Shown here piece by piece: positions 18,829-27,039 of a stretch of DNA of 64,000 nucleotides. The stretch covers positions 682,001 through 746,000 of the forward strand of contig LJCX01000027.1 of assembly GCA_001298545.1 (NCBI GenBank). The letters run 5' to 3'. Below the pieces are notes generated by a model. It was not told where the DNA came from. It made no database searches and worked only from the letters and a program-made list of their open reading frames with translations. This stretch comes from Actinobacteria bacterium OV320. GTDB taxonomy: Bacteria > Actinomycetota > Actinomycetes > Streptomycetales > Streptomycetaceae. Position 1 is the stretch's first letter. Every line of letters starts with the position of its first letter. The translations under genes and the position numbers were made by a program.

Positions 18829-20625
18829 GTGCCCCACACTCCGTCGTCGCAGCCGCCCGCCGTGCGCCGCAGAACAGTCCTCGCCGCAGCCGCCACGGCC
18901 GCCGCAGCCCCCGCCCTCGCCGGACTCACCGCCGCGCCGGCCTCCGCCGCCGCGCGTGGAAAGCGGTTGCGCGCCCTTCCGGGCGGTGGTGACCTCGGAC
19001 CGAACGTCCTGGTCTTCGACCCGTCGACCCCGGACATCCAGGCCCGGCTGGACGCCGTGTTCCGGCAGCAGGAGTCGGCCCAGTTCGGCACCGGCCGCTA
19101 CGCGTTGCTGTTCCGGCCCGGCGCCTACCACGGCCTCAACGCCCAACTCGGCTTCTACACCTCGATCGCCGGCCTCGGCCTCTCCCCCGACGACACGACC
19201 ATCAACGGGGACGTGACCGTCGACGCGGGCTGGTTCGGCGGCAACGCCACGCAGAACTTCTGGCGTTCGGCGGAGAACCTCGCGCTCGTACCGGTCAGCG
19301 GCACCAACCGGTGGGCCGTCGCGCAGGCCGCCCCCTTCCGCCGGATGCACATCCGCGGCGGCCTCAACCTCGCCCCGTCCGGCTACGGTTGGGCCAGCGG
19401 CGGCTACATCGCCGACAGCCGCATCGACGGCGAGATCGGCCCCTACTCGCAGCAGCAGTGGTACACCCGCGACAGCGCGATCGGCAGTTGGCTCAACGGC
19501 GTCTGGAACATGGTGTTCTCGGGGGTCGAGGGCGCGCCCGCCCAGAGCTTCCCCAACCCGCCGTACACCACGCTCGACACGACCCCGGTCTCGCGTGAGA
19601 AGCCTTTCCTGTACGTCGACGGCGCCGGCGCCTTCCGCGTCTTCCTGCCCGCCAAGCGCACCAACGCGCGCGGGGTCACCTGGGGCAACGGCACACCGCG
19701 CGGCAGCTCACTGCCCCTGTCGCGGTTCTACGTCGCCAAGCCGGGCGTCTCCGCCGCCACGCTCAACCAGGCGCTCGCGCAGGGCCTGAACCTGCTGCTG
19801 ACGCCGGGGATCTACCACCTCGACCGGCCGATCCAGGTGAACCGCGCCGACACCGTCGTGCTGGGCCTGGGTTACGCCACCCTGATCCCGGACAACGGCG
19901 TCGGCGCGCTGAAGGTGGCCGACGTCGACGGGGTCCGGCTGGCCGGCTTCCTCGTCGACGCCGGACCGGTCAACTCCCCGGTCCTGCTGGAGGTCGGGCC
20001 GTCCGGCGCGTCGCGCGACCACTCCGCCAATCCCACCACCGTCCAGGACGTGTTCGTCCGGATCGGCGGGGCGGGCGCCGGCAAGGCCACCACCAGCATG
20101 GTGATCAACAACCGTCACACGATCGTCGACCACACCTGGGTGTGGCGCGCCGACCACGGCGAGGGCGTCGGCTGGGAGACCAACCGGGCCGACTACGGCG
20201 TCGTCGTCAACGGCCACGACGTGCTGGCCACGGGCCTGTTCGTGGAGCACTTCAACAAGTACGACGTGCAGTGGAACGGCCAGCGCGGCCGCACGATCTT
20301 CTTCCAGAACGAGAAGGCCTACGACGCGCCGAACCAGGCGGCGATCCAGAACGGGTCGGTAAAGGGTTACGCCGCCTACAAGGTCGGTGCCCACGTCACC
20401 GCGCACGAGGGCTGGGGGCTGGGCAGCTACTGCTACTACAACGTCGACCCGACGATCGTCCAGCACCACGGCTTCGCGGCTCCGAACGTACCGGGCGTGA
20501 AGTTCCATGACCTGCTGGTGGTCTCCCTGGGCGGACAGGGCCAGTACGAGCACGTCATCAACGACCTCGGGGCGCCCACCTCCGGTACGTCGACGGTGCC
20601 GTCGACCGTGGTGTCGTATCCCTGA
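18829..20625 (+). CDS. Secreted GH55-type exo-beta-1,3-glucanase
   Basis: A 598-aa protein with a twin-arginine signal (RRRTVLAAAATAAAA, cleavage near ASA at about residue 40). The body matches, segment by segment, the bacterial GH55 laminarinase of Streptomyces sp. SirexAA-E as I recall it (for example DAVFRQQESAQFGTGRYA, SIAGLGLSPDDTTINGDVTV, WVWRADHGEGVGWETNRADY, FVEHFNKYDVQW). Such proteins are often mislabelled as coagulation factor 5/8 or adenylyl cyclase. GH55 enzymes are two-lobed beta-helices that release glucose from beta-1,3-glucan ends. The conserved NEKAYD and HEGWGLGSY segments of the active-site region are intact. It is transcribed divergently from the importer operon under a shared operator region. 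Confidence 0.9.
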   Translation: MPHTPSSQPPAVRRRTVLAAAATAAAAPALAGLTAAPASAAARGKRLRALPGGGDLGPNVLVFDPSTPDIQARLDAVFRQQESAQFGTGRYALLFRPGAYHGLNAQLGFYTSIAGLGLSPDDTTINGDVTVDAGWFGGNATQNFWRSAENLALVPVSGTNRWAVAQAAPFRRMHIRGGLNLAPSGYGWASGGYIADSRIDGEIGPYSQQQWYTRDSAIGSWLNGVWNMVFSGVEGAPAQSFPNPPYTTLDTTPVSREKPFLYVDGAGAFRVFLPAKRTNARGVTWGNGTPRGSSLPLSRFYVAKPGVSAATLNQALAQGLNLLLTPGIYHLDRPIQVNRADTVVLGLGYATLIPDNGVGALKVADVDGVRLAGFLVDAGPVNSPVLLEVGPSGASRDHSANPTTVQDVFVRIGGAGAGKATTSMVINNRHTIVDHTWVWRADHGEGVGWETNRADYGVVVNGHDVLATGLFVEHFNKYDVQWNGQRGRTIFFQNEKAYDAPNQAAIQNGSVKGYAAYKVGAHVTAHEGWGLGSYCYYNVDPTIVQHHGFAAPNVPGVKFHDLLVVSLGGQGQYEHVINDLGAPTSGTSTVPSTVVSYP

Positions 20626-20700
20626 CCTGCCCGTGCGGCGTGGACGACCCTGACGGGACACGGCCCGCGCCGCACCCACCGCAGGGGTGACCTGCGCCTT

Positions 20701-20741
20701 CGGTCCGTGCCACGAACGTCAGGTGTTCGTGGCACGGACCG
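20701..20741. terminator. Bidirectional hairpin terminator
   Basis: A perfect 17-bp stem (CGGTCCGTGCCACGAAC at 20701-20717, complement at 20725-20741) with a 7-base loop. It lies between the convergent GH55 gene and the EF-G paralogue and probably ends both transcripts. Confidence 0.85.
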
Positions 20742-20783
20742 CCGAGGCGGCCTGTGCCTGCGACCTCGCGGGGAGGCGCGGGC

Positions 20784-23039
20784 CTACCGCGTCGTCGCTG
20801 GCGCCGGCGCCGGCGCCGGGGCCGGGGCGTACCCCGTCGGCCGGGCCGAGAAGGTGCCCCGGCCCTGGGTCCGGCTGCGCAGCCGGGTCGCGTAGCCGAA
20901 CAGTTCGGCCAGCGGTACCGTGGCGGTGACCACCGCCGAACCGCCGCGCACAGCCGAGTCGGTGACCCGCCCGCGCCGTGCCGCCAGGTCGCCGAGGACC
21001 CCGCCGACGGCGTCCTCGGGGACGGTCACCGTGACCTCGACGACGGGTTCCAGCACGACCATCGCACAGCCGCGCAGGGCTTCCCGCAGCCCGAGCCGAC
21101 CGGCCGTGCGGAAGGCCATCTCCGAGGAGTCCTTCACATGGGTCGCCCCGTCGGACAGGGTGACCCGCAGCCCGGTGACCGGATGCCCGCCCACGGGACC
21201 CTCGGCGAGGGCGTCCCGGCAGCCGGCCTCGACCGCGCGGACGTACTCCTGCGGCACCCGTCCCCCGACGACGGTCGACCGGAACGTGAAACCGGTTTCG
21301 GCACCGTCTCCCGCTTCCTCCGCGTCGAGCGGCTCGACATCGAGCACGATCTGCGCGAACTGCCCGGCCCCACCGTCCTGTTTGACATGCCGGAAGACCA
21401 CACCGGACACCCCACGGGCGACCGTCTCACGGTAGGTCACCCTCGGGCGACCCACGTTGACCTCCAGACCGAGGCTGCGCCGGATCTTCTCCACCGCCAC
21501 CTCCAGGTGCAGTTCACCCATGCCGGACAGCACCGTCTGACCGGTCTCCGGATCGGTCCGGACGACCAGCGAGGGGTCCTCCTCGGCCAGCCGGGCAAGC
21601 GCCGAGACCAGCCGGTCGGCGTCGGTGCCCGTGCGTGCCTCGACCGCCACGGAGACGACCGGGTCGGCGACCCCCGGCGGTTCCAGCACGATGGGCGCCC
21701 CCGGCGCGCTCAGCGTCGAACCGGCACGGGCCGACTTCAGCCCGATCACGGCCACGATGTCCCCGGCGACCGCGCGCTCCAGCTGGGCGTGCCGGTCGGC
21801 CTGCACCCGCAGGATCCGGCCGATCCGCTCGATACGCCGCGCGCCGGACTCCCATACCGTGTCTCCTTTCTCGATCGTGCCCGAGTACACCCGCAGATAG
21901 GTGAGCCGGCCCGTGGGGGTCGCGGCGACCTTGAACGCGAGCGCCGCGAACGGTGCGGCGGGGTCGGCGGGGCGTTGTTCGCCTACGGCATCCTGCATAC
22001 GGTCGGCGGTTTCGTGCCGACGGTCGGCGGTCTTGTGCTGACGGTCGGCACTCTCGTGCTGACGGTCGGCGGTCTCGTGCATACCGTGGACCGTGCCGTG
22101 CATACCGTCGGCAGTGTCACGCATACCGCCCTTGGTATTTCGCATACCGGCGACGCCACCCGCCATACCGCATACCGGCGGCACGTCCGACGGCGACGGC
22201 AGATAGGCGACGACGGCGTCGAGCAGCGGTTCGATCCCGCGGTTGCGGTAGGCCGAGCCGCACAGCACGACCACCGCGTCGCCCGTCCGGGTCAGCTCGC
22301 GCAGGGCACCGGAGAGCGTCTCGGCGGAGAGTGTCTCCCGGTCGCAGAACTCCTCCAGCGCGGCCGGGTGCCGCTCCGCCACGGCTTCCTCCAGCAGCCG
22401 GCGCCGACGCAGCGCCTCCTCCCGGAGGCCCTCCGGCACGACGTCCTCGACCGCCGTCTCACCGCCGTCGTCGCTCCAGGTCAGCGCGCGCATGCGCAGC
22501 AGGTCGACGACGCCGGTGAAGCCGTCCTCCGTGCCGATCGGCAGTTGCACGACCAGCGGGACCGGATGGAGCCGTTCCCGGATCGAGGCCACCGCGGCAT
22601 CGAGGTCGGCGCCCACCCGGTCCAGCTTGTTGACGAACGCGATCCTCGGTACGCCGTGCCGGTCGGCCTGCCGCCACACGGACTCGCTCTGCGGTTCCAC
22701 GCCCGCGACGGCGTCGAACACCGCCACCGCCCCGTCGAGCACCCGCAGGGATCGCTCCACCTCGTCGGCGAAGTCGACGTGCCCGGGGGTGTCGATCAGG
22801 TTGATGCGGTGACCCTCCCAGTCGCAGCTGACGGCCGCGGCGAAGATGGTGATGCCGCGGTCGCGCTCCTGGGGGTCGAAGTCGGTGATGGTCGTGCCGT
22901 CGTGGACCTCGCCGCGCTTGTGCGTGGTCCCGGTGGCATACAGGATCCGCTCCGTGACGGTGGTCTTGCCGGCGTCGACGTGGGCGAGGATGCCCAGGTT
23001 GCGCACGGCGGAGAGATGACGGTCGAGGTGGTTGCGCAC
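20784..23039 (-). CDS. Elongation factor G paralogue (EF-G2-like)
   Basis: A 751-aa translational GTPase. G1 is AHVDAGKTT (residues 19-27), G3 DTPGH (83-87) and G4 NKLD (137-140); domain II begins near 363 ([10 protein letters not shown]). The C-terminal EF-G domains IV-V are recognisable ([41 protein letters not shown]). It lies apart from ribosomal protein genes, so it is not the housekeeping fusA. Two features are odd: nine tandem heptads inserted at residues 291-353, and an Ala-Pro tail. The GTG start has only a weak AAGG-like site, and a leader ORF with a hairpin lies upstream. A role in ribosome recycling, ribosome protection or stress translation is possible; which one is not shown. 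Confidence 0.88.
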   Translation of the reverse strand: MRNHLDRHLSAVRNLGILAHVDAGKTTVTERILYATGTTHKRGEVHDGTTITDFDPQERDRGITIFAAAVSCDWEGHRINLIDTPGHVDFADEVERSLRVLDGAVAVFDAVAGVEPQSESVWRQADRHGVPRIAFVNKLDRVGADLDAAVASIRERLHPVPLVVQLPIGTEDGFTGVVDLLRMRALTWSDDGGETAVEDVVPEGLREEALRRRRLLEEAVAERHPAALEEFCDRETLSAETLSGALRELTRTGDAVVVLCGSAYRNRGIEPLLDAVVAYLPSPSDVPPVCGMAGGVAGMRNTKGGMRDTADGMHGTVHGMHETADRQHESADRQHKTADRRHETADRMQDAVGEQRPADPAAPFAALAFKVAATPTGRLTYLRVYSGTIEKGDTVWESGARRIERIGRILRVQADRHAQLERAVAGDIVAVIGLKSARAGSTLSAPGAPIVLEPPGVADPVVSVAVEARTGTDADRLVSALARLAEEDPSLVVRTDPETGQTVLSGMGELHLEVAVEKIRRSLGLEVNVGRPRVTYRETVARGVSGVVFRHVKQDGGAGQFAQIVLDVEPLDAEEAGDGAETGFTFRSTVVGGRVPQEYVRAVEAGCRDALAEGPVGGHPVTGLRVTLSDGATHVKDSSEMAFRTAGRLGLREALRGCAMVVLEPVVEVTVTVPEDAVGGVLGDLAARRGRVTDSAVRGGSAVVTATVPLAELFGYATRLRSRTQGRGTFSARPTGYAPAPAPAPAPATTR
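21981..22169 (-). repeat. Nine 21-bp in-frame repeats within the EF-G paralogue
   Basis: The segment encodes nine heptads (such as [35 protein letters not shown]), exactly 189 bp. It falls in the linker between the G domain and domain II, where ordinary EF-G has a much shorter spacer. The units are imperfect, so the expansion is not brand new. The frame is kept on both sides. Confidence 0.85.
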
Positions 23040-23131
23040 GGCCCTTGGCCTTTCGGGGTGTTTCCGAGAACGGGCAGCGCGATTTCCGGACGTACGTCGG
23101 GACAGGTGAGGAACGTGCCGATGCGCACATG

Positions 23132-23164
23132 CGCTGATGTGCCGTCAGATACGGCACATCAGCG
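23132..23164. promoter_or_regulatory. Perfect inverted repeat in the EF-G paralogue leader, candidate attenuator
   Basis: A 14-bp perfect stem (CGCTGATGTGCCGT at 23132-23145 and its complement at 23151-23164) with a 5-base loop. It sits 93 bases upstream of the EF-G start and 25 bases after the stop of a small ORF. The position fits an attenuator hairpin in the 5' leader. A dimeric repressor site is the alternative reading. Confidence 0.6.
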
Positions 23165-23189
23165 GCGCATGGTCGAACTCAGACGTTCG

Positions 23190-23294
23190 TCAGGACATCC
23201 GGTGCCGGCCGCGCAGCGAGCACCGGACGAACGGAGACACGAGGATCACCTCGTAGCGGGAGCGGGGAGCGACGACAGCGGTGTGGTCACGCAT
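23190..23294 (-). CDS. Candidate 34-aa leader peptide upstream of EF-G paralogue
   Basis: A small ORF in the 427-bp gap between the nucleotidyltransferase gene and the EF-G paralogue. ATG 23294 is preceded by a GAGGGGAG purine run about 9 bases upstream. The product is basic and has no known domain (starts MRDHTAVVAPRSRYEV, ends RGRHRMS). It ends 25 bases before a 14-bp perfect hairpin, the layout of translation-sensing attenuators such as those of erm, tetM and whiB7 leaders. Coding status rests only on the start site, the position and the hairpin, so it may be chance. The rest of the gap shows no other gene. Confidence 0.35.
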   Translation of the reverse strand: MRDHTAVVAPRSRYEVILVSPFVRCSLRGRHRMS

Positions 23295-23466
23295 GGCCGG
23301 GCTCCCCTCGTTCGTCTCGGTACCGCGCCGCCCGTGTCGTGGGCCGCGTTCGGTTCCGGCGAGTGTAGGGGTGAACGGGCCCGCGCCGCACGCCATTTGT
23401 CGCGCGCGTCCCGCGGCTGTGCCGGCGCGGCGCCGCCTCCCGGCGTGAGGCGGACGCGTCCGTCGG

Positions 23467-24204
23467 TCACCCGGGCGTGGCCTGCGTCGCCGGGTAGAAC
23501 TGCCTGCGCACCCGGCGCAGCCATGCGGCGGCGGCCGTCTCGTCGGGCTGTTCGGGCAGCACGCTGCGCGTCTCGGCGAACGCCTCCTCGAAGCCCCGCA
23601 GCAGCGGCAGCGCGGCTTCGGGATCGGCCGCGACCTGCTCACCGAACGCGTGGTAGCTGTCGGGATCGTCGACGCGGATCGTCAACCGCCCGGTGGCGTA
23701 CAGCTCGTAGCCCTGGGTGCACAGTCGCTTCAGGTGACGGGCGTGCTTGGCGGTCCGCTTGCGGGTCTCCCCGGCGAGGGGGCCTTGGCTGCGGTTCTGC
23801 AGTTTCCGGAACTGCTGTGTGGCGTAGCCGAGATAGGCGTCGCGGACCCGGCGGGCGCTGAGCAACGTGGCACGGAGGTCGATGAGTTCGTCACCGAGCG
23901 GGGTCCGCACCTCGTACAACTCGTCCGGCAGCCAGACGAGTTCCATCACCGTCGGGTTGCCGCCGAGGGCGAGTCGGCACCACTTCGCCGCCTCGTGCAG
24001 GGTGCGGTCGGGCGCCGTGCTGACGTGCGACTCCTTCGGCTGGCGCAGGCCGTGCAGATCCTCGGTGGGGGCGGCGAACATGCCGAGGCGGTCCACGTCG
24101 GAGCCTTCGTGGGCTAGCCCGTAGGCGGTCGAGCCGACGATTCCGGACAGCAGGAGATTGGTGACGGTCACAGGAGCCCCCGGTCGTTCCCTGGTGGTGA
24201 TCAC
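23467..24204 (-). CDS. Nucleotidyltransferase of the RlaP/DNA polymerase beta-like superfamily
   Basis: A 245-aa protein. The signature GSTAYGLAHEGSDVDRLGMF (about residues 24-43) has the G-S motif and the paired acidic residues D37 and D39 of the nucleotidyltransferase active site. Other conserved stretches are ELVWLPDELYEV and a basic helix KRTAKHARHLKRLCTQGYEL. Relatives are annotated as DNA polymerase beta superfamily or RlaP-like nucleotidyltransferases, and the natural substrate is unknown. GTG 24204 is used; a GTG 11 codons later is also plausible. Gene is transcribed in the same direction as the EF-G paralogue but 427 bp away, so no operon is implied. Confidence 0.8.
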   Translation of the reverse strand: MITTRERPGAPVTVTNLLLSGIVGSTAYGLAHEGSDVDRLGMFAAPTEDLHGLRQPKESHVSTAPDRTLHEAAKWCRLALGGNPTVMELVWLPDELYEVRTPLGDELIDLRATLLSARRVRDAYLGYATQQFRKLQNRSQGPLAGETRKRTAKHARHLKRLCTQGYELYATGRLTIRVDDPDSYHAFGEQVAADPEAALPLLRGFEEAFAETRSVLPEQPDETAAAAWLRRVRRQFYPATQATPG

Positions 24205-24533
24205 CTGCCCCCGTGGCCGGGCGGCAGAACCGCCATGATGCCCCGGCCCCTGACCGGCCCACCTCGTATTTTCCGGCCGCCCGGCCAGCTCCGTCCGCGC
24301 TCGGCCCGGTGGCCCCTCCCGCCGGCCGCTTCACCCGTACGGATCAGTGCGCTGGTCGAGCGGCCCGGCCGGTGGTGCCGTGTAGGGGGAGAGGCAGCAC
24401 CACAAGAGCCCACAGGGTGCCTGGGAAGCACCCAGGTCGACGAGAGGAATCCCTCGGGAGCCCGACCGGGGCGCGCCCACGCGGGGACCGGCCCCGCCCC
24501 GCCCCGTCCCCGAACCGTCCTCAGGAGGTATTC
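24205..24533. other. Divergent intergenic region, no gene seen
   Basis: This 329-bp gap separates the leftward nucleotidyltransferase from the rightward lipoprotein. It should contain both promoters. The only clear element is the AGGAGG ribosome site at 24523-24528 for the lipoprotein. A weak 6-bp hairpin (GGGTGC/GCACCC) lies near 24415-24433. Confidence 0.5.
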
Positions 24534-25427
24534 GTGACCAGCCCTCGCCTGTCGTCCCGCCCGTCCACCCCACCCCGTCCCGCCGGGCCGGCCGGTCCGG
24601 CCGGGCCGACGCGTCCCGGTCGTCCGGTCCGTGTGCTGGCCGTCGCCCTGGCCGTCGGAACGCTGCTGGCCACGGCGGCCTGCTCCGACGACGGGGACGA
24701 CAGCGCGTCGACCGACTCGAGCACCGCGACCTCGTCCGCCGGCGGGCGGACCGCCACCCCGTCCCCCACCATCACGCCGCTCACCTCGGCCGGCGCGCAG
24801 ACGGCACTGATCACCGCGGGAGACCTCGAGGACAACTGGACGCAGGTCAAGACCGCGGCCAGTTGGCGGAACCGGATGCTCATCGGCACGGTCGACGCCG
24901 CGCAGTTCCTCACCGGCAAGACGCAGGCCGCCGACTGCCAGCGCCTGCTCGACGGGCTCTACGACGAAGACCTCCTGGGGCCTCCGCCCGGCCCGTCGGC
25001 GCTCACCGGTTTCACCGAGGGAAACTCCCGGCTGCTCTACCAGGTCGCCGCCTACCAACCGACGAGCCTGGACCAGTCGTTCGACTGGCTCAAGACCCTG
25101 CCGACCGCTTGCGACCAGTTCAACGCGGTCGCCTCCGACGGCTCGACCCGTACCGTGCAGGTCGTCGAGGCCTCGCTGCCCAAGTCTGGCGACGCCCGGC
25201 AGGGCCTCACCGTGACGGTGGCGGGCCCCTCCGGCGGCACCCCGGTCACCCTCACCATGGACGTCGCCGTCGTACGGGTCGGGGACGACGCGATCACGGT
25301 CACCAACGGCGGTACCGACGGTGCGGACCACGACAGCACCGAGGACGCGGTCAGCCACGGCACCACCCGGCTCAAGGACGTACGGGAGGGCCGCACGCCG
25401 GCGCCGGAGCCCAGCGAGTTCGACTGA
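24534..25427 (+). CDS. Secreted lipoprotein of unknown function
   Basis: A 297-aa protein with a Pro/Gly/Ala-rich cytosolic leader, a hydrophobic stretch (VLAVALAVGTLLATAAC) and a lipobox cysteine at C50. A Ser/Thr/Asp linker follows. The mature domain (about 85-295) begins ITAGDLEDNWTQVK and has two cysteines (contexts AADCQRL and PTACDQF) that may form a disulfide. It resembles sensor or PknH-like extracellular domains of actinobacterial lipoproteins only in general layout, and I do not recognise a specific family. GTG 24534 is set by AGGAGG five bases upstream. It stands alone. Confidence 0.75.
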   Translation: MTSPRLSSRPSTPPRPAGPAGPAGPTRPGRPVRVLAVALAVGTLLATAACSDDGDDSASTDSSTATSSAGGRTATPSPTITPLTSAGAQTALITAGDLEDNWTQVKTAASWRNRMLIGTVDAAQFLTGKTQAADCQRLLDGLYDEDLLGPPPGPSALTGFTEGNSRLLYQVAAYQPTSLDQSFDWLKTLPTACDQFNAVASDGSTRTVQVVEASLPKSGDARQGLTVTVAGPSGGTPVTLTMDVAVVRVGDDAITVTNGGTDGADHDSTEDAVSHGTTRLKDVREGRTPAPEPSEFD

Positions 25428-25488
25428 GCGAGCCGGTTCGGCCGGGCGTGTCCCGCTGCTCCGGCCTTCTTCCCCGCCTCTGCACCAT

Positions 25489-25500
25489 GTGACATATTAC
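25489..25500. promoter_or_regulatory. Operator-like site 1 (GTGACATATTAC) of the hydroxyproline cluster
   Basis: One of three related sites in this cluster; the extended form ATGTGACATATTACTG matches the complement of site 2 in 14 of 16 positions. The half sites are GTGA and TnAC. It ends 4 bases before the GTG start of the FAD oxidoreductase and overlaps a possible -10 element (CATATT), which suggests a leaderless transcript blocked by the bound regulator. Confidence 0.6.
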
Positions 25501-25504
25501 TGGC

Positions 25505-26695
25505 GTGACCAAGCGACCGAGCGGTGACGTCGTGGTCGTCGGCGCCGGCATGGTGGGCGCCGCCTGCGCGCTGTACGCGGCCCGTGCCGGACTGGACGTG
25601 ATCCTGGTCGACCGGGGTCCGGTGGCCGGCGGCACGACCGGCGCGGGCGAGGGCAATCTCCTGGTCTCCGACAAGGAGCCGGGACCCGAACTCCAACTGG
25701 CTCTGCTGTCCGCGAAATTGTGGGGCGAGCTGGCGCAAGAGATGGGCGCGGCCGTCGAGTACGAGCCCAAGGGCGGTCTCGTCGTCGCCTCCACACCCGC
25801 ATCGCTCACCGCCCTCGCGGAGCTGGCGGCCGGTCAGCGCGCGGCCGGGGTGTCGGCGGTCCGTGTCGGCGCGGATCAACTCCACGAGCTGGAACCGTAT
25901 TTGGCACGCGGCCTCGCGGGCGGGGTGCTGTACCCGCAGGACGCCCAGGTGATGCCCACCCTGGCCGCGGCCCACCTCGTACGTGCCTCGGGCGCACGCC
26001 TGCAGACGGGTCGCACGGTGGTACAGGTGCTGCTGGACACCGCGGGCGCCGTGCGGGGCGTACGCACCGACCGGGGCGACATCCTGGCGCCGGCCGTGGT
26101 GAACGCGGCCGGGACCTGGGGGTCCGAGGTGGCCGCGCTGGCGGGGGTCCGGCTGCCCGTACTCCCCCGCCGCGGCTTCGTCCTGGTCACCGAGCCGCTG
26201 CCGCGCCGGGTACGGCACAAGGTGTACGCCGCCGACTATGTGGCCGACGTGGCGAGCGACTCCGCCGCCCTGCAGACCTCACCGGTCGTCGAGGGGACCG
26301 CCGCCGGGCCCGTGCTGATCGGCGCGAGCCGTGAGCGGGTGGGCTTCGACCGGTCCTTCTCGCTGCCGGTCGTACGCGCGCTGGCGGCGGGCGCGACGCG
26401 CCTGTTCCCGTTCCTGGAACAGGTACGGGCGATGCGCACCTACCTCGGCTTCCGCCCCTACCTGCCCGACCATCTGCCCGCCGTCGGGCCCGACCCTCGT
26501 GTGCCCGGGCTGTTCCACGCCTGCGGGCACGAGGGCGCGGGCATCGGACTCGCCACCGGCACCGGCCACCTCATCGCGCAGACACTCACCGGCCGACGCC
26601 CGGAACTGGACCTGGCGCCGTTCCGCCCCGACCGTTTCGACCGTGCCGACCCCCTTGACCGCTTCGCCGAGGAGGCCCCGCCATGGATCCCCTGA
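25505..26695 (+). CDS. FAD-dependent D-amino acid (D-hydroxyproline) dehydrogenase, catalytic subunit
   Basis: A 396-aa DAO-fold flavoprotein. The dinucleotide site is VVGAGMVGAACALYAA (about residues 11-26), with the acidic D36 of VDRG after it. The C-terminal FAD loop is GLFHACGHEGAGIGLATGTG. It resembles the LhpB/HcnC/SoxB-like subunits of multi-subunit D-hydroxyproline, glycine or opine dehydrogenases. The next two genes encode the matching [2Fe-2S] and FAD/BFD subunits, and the cluster also has an epimerase and a DapA-type deaminase. Together these point to oxidation of cis-4-hydroxy-D-proline. GTG 25505 has no ribosome site, so the mRNA may be leaderless. Confidence 0.85.
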   Translation: MTKRPSGDVVVVGAGMVGAACALYAARAGLDVILVDRGPVAGGTTGAGEGNLLVSDKEPGPELQLALLSAKLWGELAQEMGAAVEYEPKGGLVVASTPASLTALAELAAGQRAAGVSAVRVGADQLHELEPYLARGLAGGVLYPQDAQVMPTLAAAHLVRASGARLQTGRTVVQVLLDTAGAVRGVRTDRGDILAPAVVNAAGTWGSEVAALAGVRLPVLPRRGFVLVTEPLPRRVRHKVYAADYVADVASDSAALQTSPVVEGTAAGPVLIGASRERVGFDRSFSLPVVRALAAGATRLFPFLEQVRAMRTYLGFRPYLPDHLPAVGPDPRVPGLFHACGHEGAGIGLATGTGHLIAQTLTGRRPELDLAPFRPDRFDRADPLDRFAEEAPPWIP

Positions 26696-27039
26696 AGCTG
26701 ACCCGCGCCCGCCCCGGCGCGCCGTTCACCGTGACCTTCGACGGCCGGGAGATCGAGGCGCTGCCCGGTCAGACGATCGCCGCCGCACTGTGGGCGTCCG
26801 GCGTCACGGCCTGGCGCACCACGCGGGGCGAGGGACGTGCGCGCGGGGTCTTCTGCGGGATCGGCGTGTGCTTCGACTGCCTGGTGACCGTCGACGGCCG
26901 ACCCGGCCGACGGGCCTGCCTGGTGGCGGCGTTGCCGGGCGCGGACATCCGAACGCAGGTGGGGACGGGCCACGGGGAAGCGGGTCACGAGGGGGCGGGT
27001 CCCGAGGAAGCGAGTCACGAGAGGGTGGAGCCACGATGA
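26683..27039 (+). CDS. [2Fe-2S] subunit of D-hydroxyproline dehydrogenase (HcnA-like)
   Basis: A 118-aa plant-ferredoxin-type iron-sulfur protein with cluster ligands C58, C63, C66 and C79 (GVFCGIGVCFDCLVTV, then RRACL). Such small subunits transfer electrons between the two flavoproteins of the complex. The start overlaps the upstream dehydrogenase gene by 13 bases and the stop overlaps the next gene by 4, so a fixed ratio is likely. The last 25 residues are a low-complexity tail (HGEAGHEGAGPEEASHE) from 15-bp DNA repeats, not seen in usual family members of about 90-100 aa. Confidence 0.88.
   Translation: MDPLKLTRARPGAPFTVTFDGREIEALPGQTIAAALWASGVTAWRTTRGEGRARGVFCGIGVCFDCLVTVDGRPGRRACLVAALPGADIRTQVGTGHGEAGHEGAGPEEASHERVEPR

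Noticed and set aside
20784-23039. Tetracycline-type ribosomal protection protein (TetM/OtrA)
   Set aside because: Motifs and domain order follow EF-G more closely, but this could not be tested by phylogeny here.
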